Positions 54,088 through 62,467 of a DNA stretch of 64,000 nt are shown piece after piece. The notes under the pieces are model-generated. The model saw only the letters and a program-made list of their open reading frames with translations, did no database searches and had not been told where the DNA came from. This DNA comes from Flavobacterium sp. JAD_PAG50586_2 (GTDB taxonomy: Bacteria; Bacteroidota; Bacteroidia; Flavobacteriales; Flavobacteriaceae), in the NCBI GenBank assembly GCA_023213215.1, contig CP096136.1, positions 186,001 through 250,000 on the forward strand. Direction: 5' to 3'. Both the position numbers and the translations under genes were made by a program. The first letter of the stretch is position 1, and each line of letters begins with the position of its first letter.

Positions 54088-57000
54088 CTATACTTTTTGA
54101 ATTTTTCCGGAAACTGAAATCTTAACTTTAATTGGAGTGAATTTAAACCAACCTGTTTTACCCTCTCCAAATCCTCTTATCTGCTTATAATCATCATCAG
54201 TAACTGTAGAAGATTTATGTTTTCTGAAAAAATAATCTCCCGATGTTAGTTTCTGAACCCTATATAAGCTATCCTTTAAAACTTCACAATCAGGTTTATC
54301 CCAATTTATTTCTTCTTCATTCATTCCCAATAAAAACATATCATTAATATGTAAAGTTGCTATTATTTCCTTACCATCATTTGGTAATTGATATACCGGA
54401 AAACCTTGTCTTTTACGTTCAACTACTGTCCAAAAAGTGACTACTTCTTCGTTTAAATTTCCTTTCTCATCTTTATAAATAAGTACGTGATGATTATTTC
54501 TAGGGTTTACCCATTGGTTAACATTATCTTTTAGTTTTTCTGCTCCACCAATATTTTCTTTCATCCTAATTTTTAAAATAGGAACTGGAGCACCATTTTT
54601 ATTAGGCAAGAAAATTTGAGGCTTCTTGAGTCCATTTTCATCAACAATAAAAAAAGTGTTAGCAGGAATAGTACCTTTTGCAAATCCCCCTAATTCATTA
54701 ATTCTTTTAAAAATTAATTTTTTGATACTATCATCAACTACTTTCTCCAATTGCTTTTCAGTTGTTAAACTATCTATGTCTTTTCTAACATGATATGCTT
54801 CTTCTCCATTAAAATTTCTTTTGCCAAAAACAGTTTCTTTATGCAATTGTCCTCTTGCTGCTACTCCTTTATTCACAAACGTTTTTCCGTTTTTCTCAAC
54901 TTTTGTATATCTAATAGTAATATCTTTAGAAATACGTTTATGCGAAATCAATATCTTATCCACTGCCTTTTCAGCATCAAATCGAAACGTTTCCCAAGGC
55001 ATCGGAAAATCTTTCAAATCGTAATTTCTATTGTATCGATTCCATTTTGATAATTCCTGTAAATAACTTGTCTTACCACATGCCATAACCAAAGCATCAA
55101 TAGCATGATGACGATGGTCTTCACGAGTTTTAGCATTTTCATCATTCAAAACCGTATTCAAACCCCATTTTTGACGTAAGTTGGCCGTCATTTGCCCTGG
55201 AGAAACAGTTACTTTTTTGCAAACTTGCGTTAAATAATTTGAAGCTTCTTTGCTTATAAATCGAGTATCGTTTAATTGTCTCGAACTAAAATCATCATCA
55301 AACGTTTGCTGAACAAATCGTTTGAATTTCTGATAGGCGTTTGGATATTCTTTAGTATCCGACAATAATTTCAAAGCACGCTCTTTTCTTCCGCTCCAAT
55401 CCAATTCATCGTTTCCATAAAATTCAAAAGGTGTTTTGTCGCCTTTTCGTCTGTTTTCGTCTGCATAGCATAATGTTTTATTATTGAAACTATCATTTAA
55501 CGAACGACTCCAAGGATGAATATGTTCTATTTGAATTTCACCTGTAAATAATTTTGCTACAGGAATGGCAAGACCAGTATAAGGACATGTTTGTTTACAT
55601 TCTTCCCATAGTTTAAACTTTAGAATAGTTTCATGCGAAACTCTGGCATATTTTTCAACTTCACCTTTTACCCTATCGTTTTCCCTTTCTAATCGTTTTT
55701 GATCTCTACGGATTTTATTTCGTTGCGATTTAGATATTTTCAAATCACGAGCCATTTCAACTTTTATCTCGTCAAGTTGTCCGTGGTTCTTCAATTAATA
55801 CATTTACTAATTTTCGCAATTCAAATAAAGCAGTTATTACAATCGGATTTCTAATGGCTTGAATATCCTTATCTGCTTCTTTACCAACTGGCAGCTTTTC
55901 AAGTAATGCTGCAACATCAATAGTTGCCGAATGATGATAAAGTTTCTTTAATTGTTTATCATCAAATTGAAACTCTTTACGAAGTAAATCCTTTATAGTA
56001 TCTATAAATCCACCTGTAATTTTAGACCTAATAATTCCTTCAACATTATCAATTAAATCTAATTGTTTTTGATTGTTTTCTAATGTATCATTTTGCCATT
56101 TGTCTCCAAAAGTATTCTTTATTCCACCCATAACTACTGCAACATCATAGGTATATCCTTGCTGTAAAAATGGTAAAACATTTCCAATGGCTTTTCTACT
56201 CAAACTCGCATAACCATCTTTAACATTAAACCTTGAAATTGCAATGGCTTGTTCTTCCGTAAAATTCCAATTTTTAATAGCATACTCTTTCAGATTCGAT
56301 TTACTATCAAAAAAATACAAGACGTGCCATATATCTTCTTGCCCTTTCTCTGAAAATTCAAACCATTTTTTACCAAAGAATTTTTTGTTTGATAAATTAG
56401 AAACAGTATGTGTTCCAACAATTTTATCGTCATCTTTATAATTAAATTTGAACTCCGCACTTTCTTTCCCGATAGTTTTTCGTAGTTTTTTAAATTCAAT
56501 TTTATCGAACGAAAGTAATTGCTCAATTATTTTATCTTTTTCTTCTTGAGTAAGCTTTTTTCCATTGTACTCAACGGTATTTACCCATTGCCAAATTCTG
56601 AACATTTCAACAGGAATTGCGCTTATCGGACACTTCGTTTTAGTAGGTTCAAAAGAACAATTCCCAACCAAATGCTTTTGAGAGCGCAATGGTCGTTGAT
56701 GAAACAAAATCCCATCTTCTTTATAATCATCTTGTTTTCTTCCTCCAAATTTTGTCTTTAAATCATGATTCAAAACCGGATAAAATTGCGCTTGTTTCTC
56801 CCAAATCAATTCAAATTCATCAACATACATTTTACGTGTGGTATATCTGTTTCTGATTCTTTCCAAACCATCTTGAAAAGGTTGATTTTCTTTTGGAGAA
56901 ATCTCATATAAATAAGACCCTAAAGTTTTGCCTTCAATACTTTCTAATGTATCATCAATTCCTATTTTACCTTCTTTAGCATTTCCTTTAAAAATAGCAC

Positions 57001-57463
57001 CATCATCACTCCCTCCTTTTCTACTATTACTTAAAAATCCTCTTCTTTGAATTAAATGGTAAAAAACCCTTCCTATTTCTTCTAAAGATAATTTTTCATT
57101 CAATGCTTTTTGGCGAAGTACATAAGGGTTTAATGCAAACCAAGTTGCGAGTTTATCCGTGGGAAACAATTTTGTTTTCTTCCAATCTTCAAAATCAGTA
57201 GTATCCATCGGACACATTTTATTTTCAGAAAGTGCTTTCAATAAAATTTTCTTCCTTAATCTTCTTCTAAAAAACTGACGACGAACACCTCTTGCGCTTG
57301 TTCGACTTGCATTTTTAGACATTTCATTATCACCATCGCCTAAATTCTCAACTCCCATTGGAAAAATACGACTTCCAATGCCAATAATTTTATTTAATTT
57401 ATCGTCAATTAATGCCCACCCAATACTATTTGTTCCTAAATCCAATCCTAAAATCTTTGCCAT
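54088..57463 (-). pseudogene. cas9: Cas9 (type II-C), one frame break before RuvC-II as read
   Basis: Frame 1 (57463-55772) has RuvC-I (GLDLGTNSIGWALID, Asp8), the Arg-rich bridge helix (RTSARGVRRQFFRRRLRKK) and the REC lobe, and ends VNVLIEEPRTT. Frame 2 (from 55794) resumes HGQLDEIKVEMARDLKISK, containing RuvC-II (Glu), then HNH (IQIEHIHPWSRSLND), RuvC-III (DHRHHAIDALVMACG) and the PAM-interacting domain. Removing one base at minus-strand CC (plus 55785-55786) gives exactly 1124 residues with EEHGQLDEIK across the joint. As read, Cas9 would be split between RuvC-I/REC and RuvC-II/HNH. The gap is not at a long homopolymer. Confidence 0.93.
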
Positions 57464-57488
57464 AACTTTCTGCTGTTAAATCAATTTT

Positions 57489-57561
57489 TAAAGTTAAATA
57501 AATAATATTACTCATCTTATGGAAAACCATAAAGTTGGTTAAATGTTTTTAACTATATTTG
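57489..57561. promoter_or_regulatory. Bidirectional NarL-type operator between cas9 and tracrRNA
   Basis: 57517-57532 reads TTATGGAAAACCATAA, a perfect palindrome and a one-base variant of TTACGG-N4-CCGTAA. On the minus strand TAACTTTA (57489-57496) follows after 20 nt and leads to cas9. On the plus strand TATATTTG (57554-57561, exact TAnnTTTG), with an upstream TTG at 57535, follows after 21 nt and leads to the tracrRNA. One operator could set both promoters. Confidence 0.75.
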
Positions 57562-57566
57562 TTACT

Positions 57567-57655
57567 GATTAAAATTTCTAATCTTTAATCTTATCACAAT
57601 AAGGCTATATGCCGTAGATAAAAATCTTTAGTCCTGCTTCGGTGGGACTTTTTTG
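57567..57655 (+). ncRNA. tracrRNA
   Basis: The anti-repeat TTTCTAATCTTTAATC (57575-57590) pairs with 16 bases of the minus-strand repeat. A bulge (TTAT) and then CACAAT (57595-57600), which pairs with the first six repeat bases, follow. The tail has a GGC-TATAT-GCC hairpin and a terminator hairpin AGTCCTGC-TTCG-GTGGGACT with a T6 tail. The transcription start is estimated from the TATATTTG box. It is divergent from cas9, a known II-C arrangement. Confidence 0.9.
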
Positions 57656-57661
57656 TATAAA

Positions 57662-57685
57662 AAAAGCATCTCAAGAGGTGCTTTT
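57662..57685. terminator. Bidirectional terminator between tracrRNA and HsdR_N operon
   Basis: AAAAGCATCT and AGGTGCTTTT form a 10-bp stem with T-runs on both sides. It stops read-through from the tracrRNA (plus) and from the HsdR_N operon (minus). Confidence 0.8.
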
Positions 57686-57759
57686 AATAATTTAGCGATT
57701 GTAACCGAGACAAGTTCATACAAAACTATCCCGATACAACCGCCTCCACAATTATTTCC

Positions 57760-58041
57760 TTATTTGTTCCAATTAATTTCAATCCATTTTATTAATTTCT
57801 CCCGATCAACCTCTGTTTTAATATCCTTGTGGCGAAGAAGCCTTTCTACTTTTTGAAATGACTCTTTTATTTTCAAATTATGCTTATCCATAAAATTATT
57901 ACAGAAATCAACAACTTCATATTCTTCTGTTTTGTCAACTTTTTTCCTATCTAAAGGACCAATATATTCTGGATTATCTCCTCCATCAACGGTTGGAGAA
58001 TAATCTTTGTAAACTAAATCTTTACCTGTAAAATTTGCCAT
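57760..58041 (-). CDS. Hypothetical acidic protein, last in HsdR_N operon
   Basis: A 93-residue protein (MANFTGKDLVYKDYSPTVDG, then EVVDFCNNFMDKHNLKIKES and ends with LIKWIEINWNK). The C-terminal half looks helical. It starts 19 bp after the nuclease gene in the same strand. I recognise no family. It might be an accessory or immunity-like partner of the nuclease, which is only suggested by its position. Confidence 0.6.
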   Translation of the reverse strand: MANFTGKDLVYKDYSPTVDGGDNPEYIGPLDRKKVDKTEEYEVVDFCNNFMDKHNLKIKESFQKVERLLRHKDIKTEVDREKLIKWIEINWNK

Positions 58042-58060
58042 ATTTATTTTAATTTAATTA

Positions 58061-59116
58061 TTATTCAGTTCCATACAAGCCAACCGTCTCCAACAGTTCC
58101 TTTTCGAAAAGATAGATGTCATCTACAGTTTGAATAGCCTGCCTGCTTTCGGTTTTATTGCCATTAAATAATCCTATGTATTTTTTTCCGCCATTGAGAT
58201 GTAAGCGGCATAAAGGTTTTCGATTATTGTCATCTAATAGGATACCAAAATAAGATTGGGTATCCCTACAAACAATACGGCTAACAGGAAGGCGTCGCCT
58301 TAAAATGGCTACGACAATTCTATATGCTTCCATTTCTTCTTCGCTGGTAAAGACTTTGCTTTCGTCTTCTATTGTTTCGGGTATGTCCTCTTTTTGATTT
58401 TGGGCTTCCTTGTTTAGTGCAGCGTTTAGCCTGTCGTTGATTTTTTCATTTATGAATTGATTAAATCCCTTACTGACCAAATCCCTGAATTCTTCCATCA
58501 CTTTTTCCGTCAATCTGCCTCCGTACACTTTATTGGCAAATAACTTTACAAACTCAGAGGAAGGCGTGGTTAACTCATTTTCAATCTGCTTTCTTATTTC
58601 CTGTATGTATTTTAAGGAACTGGCGTTGTTTACAATGTTTTCAACATTGAAGCTTGATTTATGGAACTTGGAAATCTCGTTGATACTGTTGTCTTTGAGA
58701 TTAGTAATATCAAACTGTAGAAATGGCTTTTGATCCATCTTGTTTTTTTCATCCAGATCCGTATAAAACTGATAGGTGATCCCATTAGTCAATAAGGCAA
58801 AACGCGTTTTGGTAACATGAAAATACCGGAACAACTGCGAACCATGAATCGAGAGATTATCCTTCCAGTTTTTACATTCTATAATCAGGATCGGTTCGTC
58901 ATTCTGAAAAATGGCATAATCTACTTTTTCACCCTTCTTTAGTCCTAAATCTGCTGTAAATTCAGGAACCACTTCGGTGGGATTAAAGGTATCATATCCC
59001 AGGATATTGATAAAAGGAAGCACAAACGCATGTTTCGTTGATTCTTCAGTTCCGATTTTATCTTTCAGCAGATTGATTTTGTCAGCCAGCGCTTTGAGTT
59101 GTATTTGTAGTTCCAT
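58061..59116 (-). CDS. HsdR_N-type restriction-endonuclease-fold protein, without HsdM/HsdS
   Basis: A 351-residue protein whose N-terminal 140 residues match type I restriction HsdR N-terminal nuclease domains: FVLPFINILGYDTFNPTEVV, then KVDYAIF with the catalytic Asp, then ILIIECKNWKDN with Glu and Lys (D-ExK). There is no helicase domain and no methylase or specificity subunit nearby, so this is a stand-alone nuclease. The C-terminal half contains VAILRRRLPVSRIVCRDTQS and YIGLFNGNKTESRQAIQTVD. It is 2 bp after the DUF1508 gene and under the same operator. Confidence 0.85.
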   Translation of the reverse strand: MELQIQLKALADKINLLKDKIGTEESTKHAFVLPFINILGYDTFNPTEVVPEFTADLGLKKGEKVDYAIFQNDEPILIIECKNWKDNLSIHGSQLFRYFHVTKTRFALLTNGITYQFYTDLDEKNKMDQKPFLQFDITNLKDNSINEISKFHKSSFNVENIVNNASSLKYIQEIRKQIENELTTPSSEFVKLFANKVYGGRLTEKVMEEFRDLVSKGFNQFINEKINDRLNAALNKEAQNQKEDIPETIEDESKVFTSEEEMEAYRIVVAILRRRLPVSRIVCRDTQSYFGILLDDNNRKPLCRLHLNGGKKYIGLFNGNKTESRQAIQTVDDIYLFEKELLETVGLYGTE

Positions 59117-59118
59117 GA

Positions 59119-59454
59119 TTATGATAAGTCTTCAGTTTCAGCAATTGGCGCATCTCTTTTTACTGTTGCGATACTGTTATCCCTGTCACTGGAATAGGTG
59201 TACATTTTGCTTACTCCTATAATTTCTCCGTTTCCGGATTTAAGGACAAAATAATATTTGCCGTTTTCTGATATTTGCTTGTAATAGTTTTTATCATGGG
59301 GAGCATTTGTTTTCACGGATTCGATACCGTTTTTACAACTTTGCTTTGCGGTATACATTTCGCTTGTCAATACAATTTCTTCCTGTGCAGACCATAAATT
59401 GAAGTAGAACTGGTCATTGCTACTTTTCTTGATAATAAATTTTGGAAATTTCAT
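59119..59454 (-). CDS. YegP-like DUF1508 tandem-repeat protein
   Basis: A 111-residue protein with two DUF1508 repeats, each opening with a FI/FV strand and holding a conserved ending (FIIKKSSNDQFYFNLWSAQE with TSEMYTAKQSCKNGIESVKT; then YYFVLKSGNGEIIGVSKMYT with DRDNSIATVKRDAP). The family is small, cytosolic and of unknown function, though often stress- or competence-linked. It is the first gene of the operon with the HsdR_N nuclease. Confidence 0.88.
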   Translation of the reverse strand: MKFPKFIIKKSSNDQFYFNLWSAQEEIVLTSEMYTAKQSCKNGIESVKTNAPHDKNYYKQISENGKYYFVLKSGNGEIIGVSKMYTYSSDRDNSIATVKRDAPIAETEDLS

Positions 59455-59476
59455 AATTACTGCTTTTAAATTTTAT

Positions 59477-59521
59477 CAAACTTAAAACCAATAACAATCT
59501 GTTCCTTACGGAAAACCGTAA
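59477..59521 (-). promoter_or_regulatory. NarL-type operator and promoter of the DUF1508/HsdR_N operon
   Basis: 59506-59521 reads TTACGGAAAACCGTAA, a perfect palindrome. On the minus strand it is followed after 21 nt by TAAGTTTG (plus 59477-59484), an exact TAnnTTTG -7 box. The gene starts 23 bp later. Confidence 0.75.
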
Positions 59522-59538
59522 AGGCAAAATAAAAATGT

Positions 59539-59571
59539 GGATGAGATTCTTCCTTAGTCAGAATGACAAGA
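59539..59571. repeat. Half copy of REP-like repeat
   Basis: GATGAGATTCTTCCTTAGTC and AGAATGACA match the reverse complement of one arm of the elements at 53565 and 54011. The other arm is missing. Confidence 0.55.
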
Positions 59572-59579
59572 GAATGGAG

Positions 59580-60248
59580 TTAAGCTATTCCGAGATCTTT
59601 TGCGATAGATATAAGATGGACTGTGTTATTGGCCCTGAAGTGGTCTTTGAGTTTACTGATGCGCTTTTCGATGGTGGATTTGCTGTTAGGGGTAATTCCA
59701 AGTTCCTTAAAGCGTAATTCTAAATCGTCCTGAGTGATACCTTCAGCTAATTGCTGTATGATTTTGATATCATAGTCATCAATCTGGCGAATGCTCCTGT
59801 CGTTCAGGATATGCCGAAGGTCGGGAGAAAGGTATTTAGCATCTTTATCATATAACTGCCTGATGGCATTCTTAAGTTCGTCAATACTTTTTCGGCCTTT
59901 AAGAACATAGCCGTTGACGTTATTTTTTTCAAAAAGCGATTTTATCCGGAAGCTCTTATTTTCAACAGAATAAACGATAACCTTAATATCCGGTTGAATT
60001 ATCCTGGCTTGTGCAATGGCTTCCTCCCCTGATTTGATTTTTACATCACGGCTATCAGCCTCAAAGGACAAATCAGAAATAAAAAGTTCATAAGGAACCC
60101 CGTCTGCCATTGCCTTTCTTATCCTTAAAATGGCATCATCACAATATTTGACATGGTCAATCTGGATTATCCCTAGTTCATTCAATGCCTGGATTACACC
60201 CGCATTAATGCTATCAATATCTTCGGCTAATAAAACTTTCTTAAACAT
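59580..60248 (-). CDS. NarL/FixJ-family response regulator
   Basis: A 222-residue two-domain regulator. Receiver: LLAEDIDSINAG, presumed phospho-acceptor in ELFISDLSFEAD and the Lys motif YVLKGRKS. Output: a LuxR-type helix-turn-helix (LAEGITQDDLELRFKELGIT, then NSKSTIEKRISKLKDHFRAN). It sits 1 bp after the TPR kinase on the same strand. NarL-type regulators bind short inverted repeats, so it is the best local candidate to bind the TTACGG-N4-CCGTAA palindromes. The link is inference. Confidence 0.88.
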   Translation of the reverse strand: MFKKVLLAEDIDSINAGVIQALNELGIIQIDHVKYCDDAILRIRKAMADGVPYELFISDLSFEADSRDVKIKSGEEAIAQARIIQPDIKVIVYSVENKSFRIKSLFEKNNVNGYVLKGRKSIDELKNAIRQLYDKDAKYLSPDLRHILNDRSIRQIDDYDIKIIQQLAEGITQDDLELRFKELGITPNSKSTIEKRISKLKDHFRANNTVHLISIAKDLGIA

Positions 60249-60249
60249 A

Positions 60250-61888
60250 TTACTTTGGTATTTGAACGATTACCCTGAATCCTTTAGTGACTTTTTTATC
60301 AAAAGTAATTGTTCCATTCACTGCATGAATACGGTTTTCCGCATACTGCAGCCCTTTTTTGGAAAATTTGGCCGGGTCAATCCCTTTGCCATTATCAGAA
60401 TATCTTATCTCCAAAACTTTAGGCTTGCTTTCAAAATTTAGCATTACCAAATCGGCTTCGCTGTGTTTTTTCATGTTTACCAATAATTCCTGTAGTACCC
60501 TGTAAAGTGCATTTTTTGAATGTTCGTTGATTTTATTCCAGTCGACAGAATCATAACCTTTAGTGATAATGTTAACTTCATTACCGCTAAAGCCATTTAT
60601 TAAATCCAAAAGCGCATCAGGATATCTTTCATCTGTATATACTGCGCTGTTGGTTTGGGAAATATCCCTCGCTTTGGAATAGATACTGCTTAAGTTATCC
60701 AATAATACTTCCTTGTTCTCCGGATGTTCCAGATTTTGGGTTTCTGTAAAAGCTATAGCCTGATAAACATCATTCGCCAGTTCATCATGGATTTTTTGGC
60801 TATACGGGTTTCCGTTTCATTTACAGAACCCTTTAATCTTTCGCCTGCTCTTTTTCTCATGTAATAAAATAGTAGTATTGCGGAAAGCGTTATTAGTATT
60901 GTCAACCCTAATGCAATCCACATATTCTTTTTGTACTTCTGTTCGTTTTTTATTGCGTTTTTTGAATCGTATTTAATTTTGGCAAATTGGTTTTTCGCTG
61001 AGTTTCTACTTCGGTTAAGGCTATCAGTGAGTTTGATAAAGTCTATGGAATATTGTTTGGAATCTATTCCTTCGCTGGCCTCAACAAGCCATTGCAATAC
61101 TTTAAGCCGTTGATCAGGCTTATGGGCTTTTTTGCCGCATTCAGGGCGTTAATCGCATATTGCTTTGCTTTGTGGTTATCAGAATCCTTGAAAAATTCAG
61201 CCAGATGAATATTGGTTGGAATGCTCAAATCGATACTCTGAAGGCTGTCTGTTAAATACAGGGATTGGGAAAGATTAGCATAGGCATCGGGACGATTTAA
61301 CTTATATTCCGAATACCCGAGATTGCCCAGGATTAAGGCACTATCTACCTTTCGATTATATTTTTTCAATAGTGGCTTTAATAACTGTATGGCTTTTTCA
61401 TGCTGGTTTTTCTGTTGGTAAATCAGCCCGATATTATTTTGGGCGAGTACCTTTCCGGTAATATCCTCGAAACCATCGTAAGCTTTCTTATAGTATTCGA
61501 GGGCATCATCCAATTTTCCCTGGCTATCGTAGGCTACTGCCAGCATATTATATAAGTAAGGTTTGTAGACAGTTCCCTCATAATTAGCCAATGCTTCGGT
61601 TATCGTTTCCTCGCTTCCAAAGTAATCCCCTATATACTGTTGAACTGTAGCAATCTGTAGCAACGCATAGGTATGCTCTTTCCCTGATTTATCAGTACTA
61701 TATTCCTTTGCGAGGTTATAATAATAAAAGGCGCTGTCCAAATGTACTTTTTTATCAAAGAATTCAGAACCTTTAGCGATTGAGGCTTTATAATTCTTTG
61801 TATCCTCCTCTTTAGAATCGCTGCATGAATATATAATTAGCAGAAGGATAAAAAATAAAATCGGGGAAAATACTTGTTTGCGTATCAT
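60250..61888 (-). pseudogene. TPR-sensor histidine kinase, frame-broken twice as read
   Basis: Three frames make one 546-residue kinase when one A is added in each of two minus-strand A6 tracts (plus T6 at 61128-61133 and 60792-60797). The N-terminus is a lipoprotein-like signal (FILLLIIYSCSDS), followed by TPR repeats (YYYNLAKEYSTDKSGKEHTY, ALEYYKKAYDGFEDITGKVL), a membrane helix (MWIALGLTILITLSAILLFY), the dimerisation/His motif TRIAKKIHDELANDVYQAIA after repair, and HATPase_c (LVNMKKHSEADLV, YSDNGKGIDPA). It belongs to the HisKA_3 group, which partners NarL-type regulators such as the adjacent one. Confidence 0.85.
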
Positions 61889-61916
61889 TCCCCGAAGTTA
61901 TTAAATAATTTTAAAC

Positions 61917-62123
61917 CTAAACCTTAATTCTGGAACTTCCCATTTTTCCAGTACCTGTTCCAGGTGGTTTTGGTGGTGGTGGTGGTGGTGGAATTCCCTG
62001 TCCTCCCGGGTCATCGGCATTGATAGTTGTGGAAGGAGTAGTATCAGCAATTGAATCTGCCGTGCAGGATGTCATAACTGCTGATGACACTATAAAAAAC
62101 GATAATATAATTAATTTTTTCAT
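61917..62123 (-). CDS. Small lipoprotein-like protein with Pro-rich tail
   Basis: A 68-residue protein with start MKKLIILSFFIVSSAVMTSC, a lipobox ending in Cys, and a tail with PPPPPPPKPPGTGTGKMGSS. Similar short proteins often lie upstream of TPR-kinase/NarL operons in Flavobacteria, so it may be a signal or a sensed product. I took this ATG because the upstream in-frame extension to 62204 has no signal character. It starts 28 bp upstream of the kinase stretch and is on the same strand. Confidence 0.65.
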   Translation of the reverse strand: MKKLIILSFFIVSSAVMTSCTADSIADTTPSTTINADDPGGQGIPPPPPPPKPPGTGTGKMGSSRIKV

Positions 62124-62330
62124 TGTTTTAAAATTTTGAAATTTGACATAGTTGTGGCTGTACGGGTTCTGCCCGAAGCCAATGCAATGGCATGACCAAT
62201 ACATGTTTGAGTACTCAGATTTGTTTTTTTTGGGAAGTGAAGTGAGCTGGTACAGAACCGTTTAATTATACTTCCCGAATAAAAATTCAGTCCTGTAAAG
62301 CATCACCTTTTAAGAAGTAGTTTTGTACAT

Positions 62331-62354
62331 TTGTTCTATCGCGATATAGAACAA
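62331..62354. promoter_or_regulatory. 24-bp dyad TTGTTCTAT-N6-ATAGAACAA
   Basis: The 9-bp arms TTGTTCTAT and ATAGAACAA are perfect complements around CGCGAT, and TATCGCGATA inside is itself palindromic. It lies between divergent genes and has no T-run. A dimeric repressor operator is likely; the regulator is unknown. Confidence 0.6.
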
Positions 62355-62407
62355 GAACTAATTCTGAAGCAAAGGAATGTGCTTTTTGTATGAGTGTTTA
62401 TAGGGAA

Positions 62408-62450
62408 TTCCGACATTTCCGATGATTCCGAATAATTCCAAAAATTCCGA
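62408..62450 (+). promoter_or_regulatory. Five direct repeats TTCCGA at 9-10 bp spacing
   Basis: TTCCGA starts at 62408, 62417, 62426 and 62445, and TTCCAA at 62436. The 9-10 bp step places the motifs on nearly the same DNA face, immediately upstream of ATG 62468. It looks like an iterated regulator binding site. No repeated coding reason exists here. Confidence 0.6.
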
Positions 62451-62467
62451 TTGTTAATTTGTTTTTA

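Noticed and set aside
55772..55794. Programmed frameshifting in cas9
   Set aside because: No slippery heptamer or stimulating structure is visible at GAAGAACCACGG, and such control is not known for Cas9.
60330..60345. Another TACGG-TTTT-CCG dyad inside the histidine kinase gene
   Set aside because: It has a mismatch in one arm, lies in coding sequence and has no promoter box at 20-22 bp, so I do not count it as an operator.
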